The notes under the pieces: generated by a model | Told to the model about the DNA's origin: nothing | Databases searched by the model: none | What the model saw: only the letters and a program-made list of their open reading frames with translations | Shown here: in pieces, positions 21,600-33,773 of the stretch | How positions within the stretch are numbered: position 1 is the first letter of the stretch | Layout of the letters: each line of letters begins with the position of its first letter | Program-made: the position numbers and the translations under genes | Origin: Borborobacter arsenicus | GTDB lineage: Bacteria; Pseudomonadota; Alphaproteobacteria; Rhizobiales; Rhizobiaceae | NCBI RefSeq assembly: GCF_003934165.1 | Contig: NZ_RKST01000001.1 | Location: 1-64,000, forward strand | Direction of reading: 5' to 3' | Length of the DNA stretch: 64,000 nucleotides

Positions 21600-22436
21600 T
21601 CAACCGGCGGTCTTGGCGATGCGGTCAAAGGCCATCAGCCTTTCCAGCAGTTCCGGCAAATCCTTCAGCGGCACCATGTTCGGCCCGTCGGAAGGCGCAT
21701 TGTCCGGGTCCTGATGCGTCTCAATGAACACGCCAGCCACGCCGACCGCCACGGCCGCACGCGCCAGCGTTTCCACGAAGCGCCTTTCGCCGCCGGACGA
21801 ACCACCCTGCCCGCCCGGCTGCTGCACCGAATGGGTGGCATCGAAGATCACCGGCGCACCCATCTCGGCCATGATCGGCAGAGAGCGCATGTCGGAAACC
21901 AGCGTGTTGTAGCCGAAGGACGCGCCCCGTTCAGTCACCAGCACATTGGCATTGCCCGATCCGGTCACCTTGGCGACAACATTCTTCATGTCCCACGGCG
22001 CCAGAAACTGGCCTTTCTTTACATTCACCACCTTGCCGGTACGGGCGGCGGCGACAAGCAGGTCGGTCTGGCGCGAAAGGAAGGCCGGAATCTGCAAGAT
22101 ATCCACCACCGGGGCGACAAGCCCGCATTGCTCCTCGGTGTGCACATCGGTCAGCACCGGAACGTCAAGTTCCTTGCGCAAGGCCTCGAACACCGGCAGC
22201 GCCGCTTCCAGCCCTGCCCCGCGTGTTCCTGAAAGCGAGGTGCGGTTGGCCTTGTCATAGCTGCTCTTGTAGACGAAGCCGATTCCGAGATTTTCCGTCA
22301 ACTCCTTCAGGGCGCCAGCCATATCGAATGCATGCTGGCTCGATTCAAGCTGGCAAGGGCCGGCAATCAGCGCAAGCGGCGCTGCATTGCCGAAAACCAC
22401 ATTACCGACGGTCACATGGGGATTGGGCGCGGTCAT
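21600..22436 (-). CDS. kdsA: 3-deoxy-8-phosphooctulonate synthase
   Basis: A 278-residue KDO-8-phosphate synthase that condenses arabinose 5-phosphate with phosphoenolpyruvate for the lipopolysaccharide core. [10 protein letters not shown] (residues 18-27), SYDKANRTS and TDVHTEEQC are conserved family motifs. Its start overlaps the stop of the upstream glyoxalase-like gene by four bases (ATGA). Confidence 0.97.
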   Translation of the reverse strand: MTAPNPHVTVGNVVFGNAAPLALIAGPCQLESSQHAFDMAGALKELTENLGIGFVYKSSYDKANRTSLSGTRGAGLEAALPVFEALRKELDVPVLTDVHTEEQCGLVAPVVDILQIPAFLSRQTDLLVAAARTGKVVNVKKGQFLAPWDMKNVVAKVTGSGNANVLVTERGASFGYNTLVSDMRSLPIMAEMGAPVIFDATHSVQQPGGQGGSSGGERRFVETLARAAVAVGVAGVFIETHQDPDNAPSDGPNMVPLKDLPELLERLMAFDRIAKTAG

Positions 22437-23314
22437 GCAATTTCCTCGAAAATGAAAACGGTCCCTTGGCCAGCAACAGCCGGTACGATCACGCGCCTGC
22501 CGATACGCTCATGGCCGACGGCGTTGTTTCGCAACACAGTCTCGATCGCGGCAAGAGCTTGCACCCCGAAGATGATGGCGGCAAGCCGAAGCCCGGTCGA
22601 TTGAGGCGCGGCCTGCCCCGAAATCTGTTCGAAAGTTGCTGGCGTAACGCATTGCACGGTCGCATTGGCCAGTTGCAATTCGATCTGCCCGCCCGAGGCA
22701 ACCGGTGTCTGCGTGCCAGCGACAGCGGACAGAAATTCGCCGGATGCCTGGGGCTCCTCGCTCACTGCGATCACGCCCGCAATGCGCCTGACCCCGTTTT
22801 CGTGCGCCTGTAACGCGCTGCGGCCCACCTTGGGGGCGTTGACGCGCTGGCAGGTGAAGAAAAAACTATCCGGGGCATTCTTCCCGGCGGCAAAGGCCAG
22901 CCGGAACGACGCCATATCGGTGTTGCCTGATGCATCCGTGAAGGGTCGCGAAAAATCAAGCCGTTTGCCCGCCGATATGCCGGCGCGGACAAAGCCGGCA
23001 TGGTCGCCATCGGCATCGCCCGTGGCCAGTACCAGTGCCGAAAACCCCTCATCGCCATTGCGCGCACGAAACTGCCGGTCACGAGCGACGAAGACATTTC
23101 CTTCATCGGCGGCCAGCCGTGCCTGTGTCTCGTCGCCGGTGGCCAGCGGTTCGATGAAGGTGCCGTCCGCGAAATAGACGCAAGTATTCTCGGTGCCGAA
23201 AGGATGGCGCCCTGCCGGGGCCACCGTAAAGCCGAGTTGCATCAATCGATCGCGTGCCGTGTGCAGCGATGCTGTCGGCAGCACAAGATGATCGAGGGAG
23301 CGGGGCATGGTCAT
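22433..23314 (-). CDS. Glyoxalase-like VOC domain protein
   Basis: A 293-residue protein matching the glyoxalase-like domain type (Glyoxalase_3): [11 protein letters not shown] at the start, [19 protein letters not shown] near 37-55. The family is widespread in Rhizobiales, often beside kdsA or eno, but has no assigned reaction. It overlaps kdsA by four bases and so is probably the promoter-proximal gene of that pair. Confidence 0.75.
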   Translation of the reverse strand: MTMPRSLDHLVLPTASLHTARDRLMQLGFTVAPAGRHPFGTENTCVYFADGTFIEPLATGDETQARLAADEGNVFVARDRQFRARNGDEGFSALVLATGDADGDHAGFVRAGISAGKRLDFSRPFTDASGNTDMASFRLAFAAGKNAPDSFFFTCQRVNAPKVGRSALQAHENGVRRIAGVIAVSEEPQASGEFLSAVAGTQTPVASGGQIELQLANATVQCVTPATFEQISGQAAPQSTGLRLAAIIFGVQALAAIETVLRNNAVGHERIGRRVIVPAVAGQGTVFIFEEIA

Positions 23315-23572
23315 TGGATTGGCATGTGCCTCAAAACGGCCAGTGGTTCAAGCGCCCCCATCTTGCATCAGCCGCGAGCCCTCCATTGCGCTCACGATCG
23401 GTTGAACCGCGCGCGTCCGGCCACACGCCAATTTGAGGACTTCGTTAGCCGACACACTGTTCACAAAACGCACGCTGCAAGCTGCATCCCGTTCACATAT
23501 TTACGCTGCATCGGATGACGCAAACGTCACCGGCAAGATTTTTGAACCAAACAGGAAAACAGGAGATTTATC

Positions 23573-23848
23573 ATGAACAAGATCGCACTCGCTCTCGCGG
23601 TTGCCCTTTCCACCGTCGCCGGCTCGGCTTTCGCCTATGACGATGCCGCGCCCGCCTCGCTGATCGAAAACCCGGCCACGGCCACGATTGCCACCACCGC
23701 GCTGCCTGCCTCCGCCCGTTCCGGCGATGCCGCTCCGGCTTCGGTCGTCGTCAATGCTCCGGCCGCTGTCGATTACTCGTCGTCCGCCGCCATCGGCGCC
23801 AACGAGCCGCTTCTGGTCAGCCCGCGTGTTCTGGGCGGCAGCAACTAA
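23573..23848 (+). CDS. Small secreted Ala/Ser-rich protein
   Basis: A 91-residue protein with a standard signal peptide (residues 1-22, cut after GSAFA). The mature part is Ala, Ser, Pro and Thr-rich, without cysteines, and contains two related phrases: DDAAPASLIENPA and GDAAPASVVVNAPAA. AGGAGA lies 8 bases before the ATG. Coding bias and the strong terminator after it support a real gene. I do not recognise the family. Confidence 0.75.
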   Translation: MNKIALALAVALSTVAGSAFAYDDAAPASLIENPATATIATTALPASARSGDAAPASVVVNAPAAVDYSSSAAIGANEPLLVSPRVLGGSN

Positions 23849-23867
23849 GCTTTACGGCTAGTTCAAC

Positions 23868-23904
23868 AAAAAAGGGTGGCAGGCTCCGGTCTGCCGCCCT
23901 TTTG
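23868..23904 (+). terminator. Terminator of the small secreted protein gene
   Basis: AAAGGGTGGCAG (23871-23882) pairs with CTGCCGCCCTTT (23891-23902), with one G-T wobble and an 8-base loop, and a T-run at the end. It lies 20 bases after the stop. Confidence 0.85.
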
Positions 23905-24086
23905 CTATGGTTATCCGGTGCTCGATCACGCCCTGTCCGGTGAAGCTGCAAAGCCTGGCAAGCCACCCATCCGCGCATTGTGCATCCACACCGACTCCCA
24001 CTCACAATTTGCCCCGCCCTTAAGCTGCCTCGCTGCGCTCGTCGCTGGCGGGGGCCCGAATGGCCAGGCGCAGGCCAAGGGTGCGG

Positions 24087-24119
24087 CTTTCCATCGCCAC
24101 GCCCGCAAAATGCGTCTGG
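24087..24119. repeat. Imperfect direct repeat, copy 1
   Basis: This 33-base unit, with core GCCACGCCCGC and end GCGTCTGG, recurs with few changes at 24233-24264, 146 bases on. Confidence 0.6.
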
Positions 24120-24150
24120 TGGTCCTTGCCCCGCCCTCTCCACCTTGCTC

Positions 24151-24202
24151 CGCCCCTCTCCGTCTCGGCTTCGCCTCGACACCTCTCCCCAGAGGGGCGA
24201 GG
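24151..24202. repeat. Palindromic module related to the pdhC insertion
   Basis: An imperfect hairpin GTCTCGGC-TTC-GCCTCGAC (24162-24180) is followed by CCTCTCCCC-AGA-GGGGCGAGG (24182-24202, one mismatch). The order and spacing match the right half of the element inside pdhC (16006-16044). Confidence 0.55.
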
Positions 24203-24232
24203 AACCCAGGTCTTGAAAGGTCTTAGCCACAG

Positions 24233-24264
24233 TTTTCCATTGCCACGCCCGCTTTCGCGTCTGG
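24233..24264. repeat. Imperfect direct repeat, copy 2
   Basis: Second copy of the unit at 24087-24119; the AAAAT before GCGTCTGG is replaced by TTTC. Confidence 0.6.
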
Positions 24265-24846
24265 CCATTGTCAAAGAACATGGGAAGACGGGCGGCACGG
24301 GACACGCTCATCTTATTGTAATTTCGTGCGGTCCTTCGGCCGCCCGTCCGGTGTTCTTGCCTTGAGCGCGGGAGACAGCATTCCATCATGCCGGCAAAGC
24401 CGCCCTCCAAGGCCCGGACCTGAGGGCTCATCACCCAGCAACGCCACCATCGCGTCACCGATCCGGCACCGTCCCCTCCACGCTCATCCGGTTCATGACC
24501 CGTGTTCCCGCGAGGGCGATGCGGGGATTATGAGGGCACAAGCGCAAGGCGGGGATGAGAAAGTGCCGCGTGGGTGGGCAAAGGCAGGTGTGGCAAGGGG
24601 TTGCGGGCCGGGGTGGATGGATTCTGTCCACGCTTTCGGGGCGCATGCCTTCTGCGCGGCGGCGACTGTCGTCGCGGTCATGGAATGGATCCCCGAGTTC
24701 CAGCGGTTCGCTGCGCTCACCACCGGCCTCGAGGATGAGGAAGGGAAAGGGGAAAGGTCCCCCTCACCCGGCCTTCTGCACAAGCCACTGGCTCTAAAAG
24801 ACAGGGCAGCGGCTTCTGGAAAAAGCGGCGGGAACCCGCGGGATGC

Positions 24847-26753
<1,907 letters not shown>

Positions 26754-26847
26754 TTATCGCCCCGGGATTGATTCCGCCAGTGGAAAAACGCCCCGTTGCG
26801 TCTTTTCCCGGCATGATTTTCATCGGGCTCATTAGCCCAAATAAAAA

Positions 26848-26866
26848 GGGCCGGCAAAACCGGCCC
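26848..26866 (-). terminator. Terminator of the L,D-transpeptidase gene
   Basis: GGGCCGG and CCGGCCC pair around a 5-base loop; on the minus strand TTTTTATTT follows, 21 bases after the stop at 26887. Confidence 0.85.
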
Positions 26867-26886
26867 CTGAGAAATGTCGGCCTGCA

Positions 26887-27828
26887 TCACATTACGACGA
26901 CGTTCGTGCCCATTTTGACGCGCCGATAGAGATCCATGACATGGTCATTGACCATGCGGAAGCAGCCATTGGAGGCACTGGTGCCGATGGTTTGCGGCTG
27001 ATTGGTTCCATGGATACGCAAATAGGTATCCTTCTTGCCCTGATAAAGGTAGATCGCGCGGGCGCCAAGCGGATTTTCGGGGCCGCCGGGCATGCCGTCC
27101 TTATACTGGCCGTATTTCTTCGGCTCGCGCTTCTGCATGTCGAGCGTGGGAATCCAACGCGGCCATTCCTGCTTGTCACCAACCGTCGTCGTTCCCTTGA
27201 ACTGCAACCCTTCGCGCCCGACCGCGATGGCATAGCGGCGCGCGGTAGAAGAGGATTCGACCAGATAGAGATAACGCGCCGAGGTATCGATGACGATGGT
27301 GCCGCGCGGATAGCCGGAAAACGCCACCGATTGGGGCTCGAAGTCGGACTTGACCTTGAAATTCTTCCTGGCTTGCTTCTGTTCGAGCGCGGCGTCGAGC
27401 GCGCGGGTCTGCGGCAGCATGCGCGGCGAAGCCGGATCGCCGCCGAAAAGCACCGAGAGGAAGCCGCCCTGCGGCCGGTCCGATCCCTCGCTGCGCAATT
27501 CGCCATTATTGCCGGTCTGCGCGATGGTTGCGGGATCATCCAGGACGATTGCAGCAGCCGCAGCCGCGCCAGCCTTGGGCTTGCTGCTTGTGGCCTTTGC
27601 CAACTTCTTCTGGTCGTTGCCTGCCTTGGCCTCGGCCGCCCTTTTCTGCCTGACCTGTTCCTTGGCCGTCAGCTTCTTCTTGACCGTCTTATCCTTGGCC
27701 TCGGCATCGTCTGTCTTGGCGTTGGACGGGAACAGATAGGTTTTCGTCGGCGTGGTGTCGGCGTGGGCTGGAATCGACATGCCGATGGCAGCGCAGAGGC
27801 CCAAGAGAATGAGACCGCGAATGTGCAT
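26887..27828 (-). CDS. L,D-transpeptidase (YkuD/ErfK family)
   Basis: A 313-residue periplasmic enzyme. A signal peptide (residues 1-23, ending IPAHA) is followed by a Lys/Ala-rich stretch at about 30-100 and the YkuD domain at about 170-313. The active site is the IHGTNQP...SNGCFRM pattern, with the catalytic Cys and downstream Arg. Such enzymes make 3-3 peptidoglycan cross-links or anchor outer-membrane proteins to the wall, both common in Rhizobiales. It has its own promoter (27909-27937) and terminator, and separates secG from pyrG. Confidence 0.92.
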   Translation of the reverse strand: MHIRGLILLGLCAAIGMSIPAHADTTPTKTYLFPSNAKTDDAEAKDKTVKKKLTAKEQVRQKRAAEAKAGNDQKKLAKATSSKPKAGAAAAAAIVLDDPATIAQTGNNGELRSEGSDRPQGGFLSVLFGGDPASPRMLPQTRALDAALEQKQARKNFKVKSDFEPQSVAFSGYPRGTIVIDTSARYLYLVESSSTARRYAIAVGREGLQFKGTTTVGDKQEWPRWIPTLDMQKREPKKYGQYKDGMPGGPENPLGARAIYLYQGKKDTYLRIHGTNQPQTIGTSASNGCFRMVNDHVMDLYRRVKMGTNVVVM

Positions 27829-27908
27829 TATGACTATCCCGATATTTCGATATTGCGCGGCAACGCAAATTCATGCGGTGCGATGTGCCGACACTGCCGC
27901 TGCGGGAT

Positions 27909-27937
27909 TTATAAGCAATTAACGTTGAAAATCTCAA
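27909..27937 (-). promoter_or_regulatory. Promoter of the L,D-transpeptidase gene
   Basis: On the minus strand TTGAGA (27932-27937), a 17-base spacer and TTATAA (27909-27914), giving a leader of about 75 nt. Confidence 0.6.
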
Positions 27938-27992
27938 GCGAGCCGTGATGTGCCAAGGCCGGTTTTCGGCTCGCAGAATCGTATTTGCATTT

Positions 27993-28020
27993 ACTGTGCC
28001 TATTACACAACAGGCACAGT
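27993..28020. other. Perfect 9-bp hairpin after secG
   Basis: ACTGTGCCT and AGGCACAGT pair around a 10-base loop, 15 bases beyond the secG stop and 56 bases upstream of the next -35 box. No T-run follows. It may end secG transcripts or bind a regulator. Confidence 0.4.
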
Positions 28021-28034
28021 ATCGGCATGGCGCC

Positions 28035-28457
28035 TTACTGGTTCGGAACCTGCGGTGCGGCAGGCTCGGCCGGCGCAGTTGCCGGCGGCGTGGCGGCAGG
28101 TGCGGAACCCTCCTCGCCCGCGGGAGGCGTGGCCGGTGCGCCGCCGAGCTGGTCGAGAACGCCACCGCCTGTGCCCTGGCTGGGGACAGTGCCCTCCTGC
28201 GTGGTCGGCACGCGGTCGAGAATGTCGGTCGGCCGCTCGCCATAACGCGCAATCAGCGACAGCGTCAGCGAGGTGACGAAGAAAACCGCCGCAAGAATAG
28301 CGGTTGCACGCGTCAGCGCATTGGCAGCACCACGCGCCGTCATGAAGCCCGAACCGCCGCCGATGCCCAGACCGCCGCCTTCCGAACGCTGCATCAGGAT
28401 GAGGCCGACGAGCGCCAGAACGACCATCAGATGAATGACGATGACTACGGTTTCCAT
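28035..28457 (-). CDS. secG: Preprotein translocase subunit SecG
   Basis: A 140-residue SecYEG subunit. Two hydrophobic helices (about 1-19 and 51-70) flank the conserved LMQRSEGGGLGIGGGSGF loop. The last 65 residues are a Pro/Ala/Gly-rich cytoplasmic tail, longer than in E. coli but usual in alphaproteobacteria. It lies downstream of tpiA on the same strand. Confidence 0.93.
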   Translation of the reverse strand: METVVIVIHLMVVLALVGLILMQRSEGGGLGIGGGSGFMTARGAANALTRATAILAAVFFVTSLTLSLIARYGERPTDILDRVPTTQEGTVPSQGTGGGVLDQLGGAPATPPAGEEGSAPAATPPATAPAEPAAPQVPNQ

Positions 28458-28598
28458 GACTTCACCTGGATTTGGCGGATTTGCGGGCGCAAGGCGCGTC
28501 GCTTGATGTGGAGGCGGCTCAATACAATGCTTTCATGGCATTTCCAAGCCCGTGCCCGAATATGGGATCAGCGACCTGCATTGCAACGAAAAAGCGGA

Positions 28599-29363
28599 TC
28601 ACATCGCTTGATAGGCTTCCGCGATGCCGAGGAAATCGGCGGCCTTCAGGCTGGCGCCGCCCACCAGGGCTCCATCGACATTTTCCACCGACAGCAACTC
28701 GACCGCGTTCGATGGCTTGACCGAACCGCCATAAAGAACGCGGACCTTGCCTGCTTCTGAACCGAGCTTTTCGGCAAGCCGGGCGCGGATATGCGCATGG
28801 GCTTTGGCAACATCGTCCACGGTCGGCGTCAAGCCGGTGCCGATCGCCCAGACCGGCTCATAGGCAACGATCATATTGGCGGCGGTGGCGCTGGCCGGCA
28901 CCGAGCCTTCGATCTGGCGCGAAAGGACCGACAGGGTCGCGCCGCTTTCGCGCTCGGCCTGGGTTTCGCCCACGCAGATGATTGCGACCAGCCCTGCCCG
29001 CCAAGCGGCTTCGGCCTTGGCCCTCACCGTCGCATCGTCCTCGCCATGGTCCGTCCTGCGCTCGGAGTGTCCGACGATGACATGCGAGGCGCCGGCATCC
29101 TTCAGCATCTCGGCCGAGATGTCCCCAGTGTGGGCGCCGCTTGCCTTGGCGTGGCAATCCTCTCCGCCGAGGCGAACGGGCGTGCTGGCAAGGATTTCGG
29201 CGGCGCGCGTCAACAGCGTCGCCGGCACGCACAACAGCGCTTCGGTATCGGCGTCGAGGCCACGCATGAAGCCGTGCCCGATCTCGCGCAGTTCGCCAAG
29301 CGAGGCGCTCGTCCCGTTCATCTTCCAGTTACCGGCGACCAACGGGCGAATTCCTGGCGTCAT
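28599..29363 (-). CDS. tpiA: Triose-phosphate isomerase
   Basis: A 254-residue TIM barrel enzyme interconverting dihydroxyacetone phosphate and glyceraldehyde 3-phosphate. NWKMNGT near the N terminus carries the substrate Lys, VIGHSERR the catalytic His, [11 protein letters not shown] the catalytic Glu, and LYGGSVKP the phosphate loop. It reads away from ppiD. Confidence 0.97.
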   Translation of the reverse strand: MTPGIRPLVAGNWKMNGTSASLGELREIGHGFMRGLDADTEALLCVPATLLTRAAEILASTPVRLGGEDCHAKASGAHTGDISAEMLKDAGASHVIVGHSERRTDHGEDDATVRAKAEAAWRAGLVAIICVGETQAERESGATLSVLSRQIEGSVPASATAANMIVAYEPVWAIGTGLTPTVDDVAKAHAHIRARLAEKLGSEAGKVRVLYGGSVKPSNAVELLSVENVDGALVGGASLKAADFLGIAEAYQAM

Positions 29364-29496
29364 GGTTCACTGTCTCCTGTGATGGTGGCGATGATCTCCT
29401 GTCTCCCTATCAAAAACGAGGCGCAAAGCAATTGTCGAAGGCGCGCAAAGCGACGCAGCGGGCGGGAAATCGGCAGGCTCGGCGTGCATATGCGCA

Positions 29497-29525
29497 TTGA
29501 GTTTTGAAACCGAGGGGGCTATTGC
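29497..29525 (+). promoter_or_regulatory. Promoter of the ppiD-trpDC-moa-moeA run
   Basis: TTGAGT (29497-29502), a 17-base spacer and TATTGC (29520-29525). The start site near 29532 lies inside the longer open frame and supports the ppiD start at 29575. Confidence 0.5.
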
Positions 29526-29574
29526 CGATGGTTCGGACACTCTACACAAAGACAATCAACAACCGGACCTGATT

Positions 29575-31464
29575 ATGCTTGATAGCTTGCGCAAAGCCGC
29601 TGGAACCTGGGTCGCAAAGCTGCTGCTGATGCTTTTGGTGGCAAGCTTCGCGGTCTGGGGCATTTCAGATCAGATCATCAGCGGCGGTGGCAGCAACAAG
29701 GTGGTGACGGTCGGCGACAGCTCGGTTTCCACGACGGAATACCGGCTGGCTTACGACCGCCAGGTCAATGTGCTGTCGCAACAGTTCGGGCGCCGCCTGA
29801 CGCGCGACCAGCTCACCGCCCTGGGCATCGACAACCAGGTGCTGGCCCAGCTTGTCGCCGGCGCGGTGCTCGACGAGCAGGCGCGCGACCTCGGGCTCGG
29901 GCTCTCCAAGGACAAGCTGGCTTCGCTGACGGCGGAAGACCCGGCATTCCAGGGACCGGACGGGCGCTTCAACCGGCAGCAGTTCGATTACGTGCTGCGC
30001 CAGGTCGGCATGCGTCCCGACGACTATTTCAACAGTCGAGCCCAGATGGCCGTGCGCCAGCAGATTATCGAGGCGGTGTCAGATGGGCTGAAGGCCCCCG
30101 ACACCTTCCTGCGCGCCGTCGCGCTTTATAATGGCGAAGACCGGACAGTCGATTATCTGGTGTTGCCGAAGGCACTGGTGGAGCCGATCAAAGCACCCGC
30201 CAATGACGTGCTTTCGGCCTGGTTCGAAGAAAACAAGCAGGACTACGCCGCGCCGGAATATCGCAAGATTTCCTATATCAAGCTGGAACCGGAAGACATA
30301 GTCGATGAATCCTCGGTCAGCGACGAGCAGGTGCGCGAGGATTACGAAAAGAACAAGGATCGTTTCACGACGCCTGAATCCCGCACCATCGAGCAGATCG
30401 TGTTCAAGACGCCCGAAGCGGCGCAGGCGGCACGCGATTCCATCGCCGGCGGCGCGACCTTCGAAAAGATCGTTACGGCCGAGGGCAAGACCATGGCCGA
30501 CACCAGCCTGGGAACGCTGACCAAGGACAGGATCGCCGACAAGGCGGTGGCCGAAGCAGCCTTCGCACTTGCCGAAAACGAAGTTAGCCCGGTGGTGCAA
30601 GGCGCGTTCGGCCCGCTTTTGCTGCGCGTCACCGAGATCAAGCCGCAGACGGTGAAGTCGCTTGCCGACGCTTCGGCCGAAATCCGCAAGGAACTGGCGC
30701 TGGCCGAGGCAAGCCGCGTCCTTCTGGAAGTGCACGACGCCTATGAGGACGCGCGTGCCGCCGGCGAATCGATGAAGGAAGCAGCCGACCGCCTCAAGCT
30801 GAAAGTCGTCACCATCGACGCCATCAGCCGCTCGGCACAGGCGCCCGACGGAACCGTGATCAACACATTGCCGCAGTCGCGTGACCTGCTTCAGGCCGCC
30901 TTCGAAGCCGAGACGGGGGTCGAAAACCCTCCCGTGAATATCGGCTCGAACGGTTACGTCTTCTATGAAGTGGAAGGCGTCACAGCCGCCCGCGACCGCG
31001 CGCTGGACGAGGTCCGCGAAAAGGTTGTCGCCGACTGGACCAAGGCCGAAACAGCAACGCGGCTTGCCGCCAAGGGCGAGGAACTGCGCAAGCGGGTGAA
31101 GGATGGCGCTTCGCTTGACGTGCTGGCCGGAGAATTGTCGCTGGAAAAGCAGACCAAACGCGGATTGAAGCGTGGAACCGATGATGCCGATTTCGGTGAG
31201 GCCGGCGTTGCGGCGGCATTCAGCGTCGGCGAAGGCAGCGAGGGGCTGGTTTCGGCGCCCACCGGCGATGCGCAGATCCTATTCAAGGTAGTGGAATCCT
31301 TCGAGCCTGCAGGTGCCGGTCCGGACTCGGTGCCTGAGGATGCCCGCCAGCAGTTTGCCGCCGGCATGTCCGACGATCTTCTCGACCAGCTCGTCGCGCA
31401 GCTTCAGGCTCAGTACAAAGTCACGATTGACCGCAACGCGATCAACCAGGCATTGGCTTTCTGA
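29575..31464 (+). CDS. PpiD-like periplasmic folding factor (SurA/parvulin)
   Basis: A 629-residue inner-membrane-anchored peptidyl-prolyl isomerase. A short cytoplasmic start is followed by one membrane helix (about 14-34), a SurA_N-type chaperone domain and a PPIC-type parvulin domain at about 240-365. The frame is open from 29497, but the PpiD-type start [10 protein letters not shown] at 29575 places the helix correctly. It is followed six bases later by trpD, an order seen in many alphaproteobacteria. Confidence 0.88.
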   Translation: MLDSLRKAAGTWVAKLLLMLLVASFAVWGISDQIISGGGSNKVVTVGDSSVSTTEYRLAYDRQVNVLSQQFGRRLTRDQLTALGIDNQVLAQLVAGAVLDEQARDLGLGLSKDKLASLTAEDPAFQGPDGRFNRQQFDYVLRQVGMRPDDYFNSRAQMAVRQQIIEAVSDGLKAPDTFLRAVALYNGEDRTVDYLVLPKALVEPIKAPANDVLSAWFEENKQDYAAPEYRKISYIKLEPEDIVDESSVSDEQVREDYEKNKDRFTTPESRTIEQIVFKTPEAAQAARDSIAGGATFEKIVTAEGKTMADTSLGTLTKDRIADKAVAEAAFALAENEVSPVVQGAFGPLLLRVTEIKPQTVKSLADASAEIRKELALAEASRVLLEVHDAYEDARAAGESMKEAADRLKLKVVTIDAISRSAQAPDGTVINTLPQSRDLLQAAFEAETGVENPPVNIGSNGYVFYEVEGVTAARDRALDEVREKVVADWTKAETATRLAAKGEELRKRVKDGASLDVLAGELSLEKQTKRGLKRGTDDADFGEAGVAAAFSVGEGSEGLVSAPTGDAQILFKVVESFEPAGAGPDSVPEDARQQFAAGMSDDLLDQLVAQLQAQYKVTIDRNAINQALAF

Positions 31465-31469
31465 CCACG

Positions 31470-32480
<1,011 letters not shown>

Positions 32481-32484
32481 CTGC

Positions 32485-33291
32485 GTGACCGACATTCTGC
32501 GCAAGATTGAAGCCTACAAACGCGACGAGATCGCCGCAGCCAAGGCACGGTTGCCGCTGGCCGAGCTGAGCGCACGCGCACGCGACCTCGCGCCGCCACG
32601 CGGCTTTCTGGCCGCATTGCAGGCCAGACGGGAGGCAGGCAAATTCGCGCTGATCGCCGAAATCAAGAAGGCCAGCCCCTCGAAAGGGCTGATCCGCGCC
32701 GATTTCGACCCACCATCGTTGGCGCAAGCCTATGAGTTGGGCGGCGCTGCCTGCCTGTCGGTGCTGACCGATGCTCCTTCATTCCAGGGCGCGCCGGAAT
32801 TCCTTACCGCCGCCCGGGATGCCTGTTCGCTGCCGGCGCTGCGCAAGGACTTCATGTTCGAGCCCTATCAGGTCTATGAGGCCCGCGCCTGGGGCGCCGA
32901 TGCGATCCTCGTCATCATGGCGAGCCTGGAAGACGACGACGCCAGAAGGCTCGAAGACACCGCTTTCGAACTGGGAATGGATGTGCTGGTCGAGGTCCAT
33001 GACGAAGCCGAAACCGAACGCGCGCTGAAGCTTTCCTCGCGGCTGATCGGCATCAACAACCGCAACCTGCGCACATTCGAGGTCAGCCTGGAAACCTCCG
33101 AGCGCCTGGCGACGCTGGTGCCCGATGACCGCCTGCTGGTTGGCGAAAGCGGTATCTTCACCCATGCGGATTGCCGGCAGCTCGAGCACGCCGGCATCGG
33201 CACCTTCCTGGTCGGCGAAAGCCTGATGCGGCAGGAGGACGTCGCTGCTGCCACCCGCACGCTGCTGACCGGAGCAAACGGGCATGGCTGA
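32485..33291 (+). CDS. trpC: Indole-3-glycerol-phosphate synthase
   Basis: A 268-residue TIM barrel enzyme of tryptophan synthesis. The start is the GTG at 32485, matching the family start [23 protein letters not shown] carries a catalytic Lys, IGINNRNL the active-site Asn and LVGESGI the phosphate site. Its end overlaps moaC by eight bases. Confidence 0.96.
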   Translation: MTDILRKIEAYKRDEIAAAKARLPLAELSARARDLAPPRGFLAALQARREAGKFALIAEIKKASPSKGLIRADFDPPSLAQAYELGGAACLSVLTDAPSFQGAPEFLTAARDACSLPALRKDFMFEPYQVYEARAWGADAILVIMASLEDDDARRLEDTAFELGMDVLVEVHDEAETERALKLSSRLIGINNRNLRTFEVSLETSERLATLVPDDRLLVGESGIFTHADCRQLEHAGIGTFLVGESLMRQEDVAAATRTLLTGANGHG

Positions 33292-33772
33292 CAAACCCGC
33301 CCTCACCCACCTTGGCGCCGACGGCCAGGCCAACATGGTCGATGTCGGCGAAAAGGCCGAAACGCAGCGCACCGCAATTGCCGAAGGCACCGTCACCATG
33401 CAGCCGGAAACGCTGCGAATGATCCGCAATGGCGACGCCAAGAAAGGCGACGTGCTGGGCACCGCGCGGCTTGCCGGCATCATGGCAGCCAAGCGGACCC
33501 ATGAATTGATCCCGCTTTGCCACCCACTGCTTCTGACCAAGGTTTCGGTCGATATCGAGATGGACGAGGCACTGCCCGGCCTGCGGATCAGGGCGCTGGC
33601 GCGCGTGAGCGGCAAGACCGGCGTTGAGATGGAGGCGCTGACGGCGGCATCGGTTGCCTGCCTGACCATCTACGACATGGCCAAGGCGGTGGATCGCGGC
33701 ATGGTCATTTCCGGGATCAGGCTGATCGAGAAGACCGGCGGCAAATCCGGCGACTTCCGGGCCGGGGATTAG
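33284..33772 (+). CDS. moaC: Cyclic pyranopterin monophosphate synthase MoaC
   Basis: A 162-residue enzyme that completes cPMP formation in molybdenum cofactor synthesis. LIPLCHPL and [11 protein letters not shown] are the family signatures, the latter with the catalytic Lys and Asp. It overlaps trpC and is one base from moeA, so the three are a tight transcription unit. Confidence 0.97.
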   Translation: MADKPALTHLGADGQANMVDVGEKAETQRTAIAEGTVTMQPETLRMIRNGDAKKGDVLGTARLAGIMAAKRTHELIPLCHPLLLTKVSVDIEMDEALPGLRIRALARVSGKTGVEMEALTAASVACLTIYDMAKAVDRGMVISGIRLIEKTGGKSGDFRAGD

Positions 33773-33773
33773 A

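Larger units (their letters stand above)
23907..24846. other. Gene-free, repeat-rich intergenic region
   Basis: I see no credible gene in these 940 bases: the open frames present (for example 24326-24850) are rich in Arg, Pro and Gly and resemble no protein. The DNA is a mosaic of GC-rich short repeats: a direct repeat at 24087-24119 and 24233-24264, a palindromic module at 24151-24202, a 9-bp inverted repeat at 24287-24295/24340-24348, and a CGCTGCGCTC phrase near 24033 and 24709. It looks like a landing site for small repeat elements. Confidence 0.6.
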
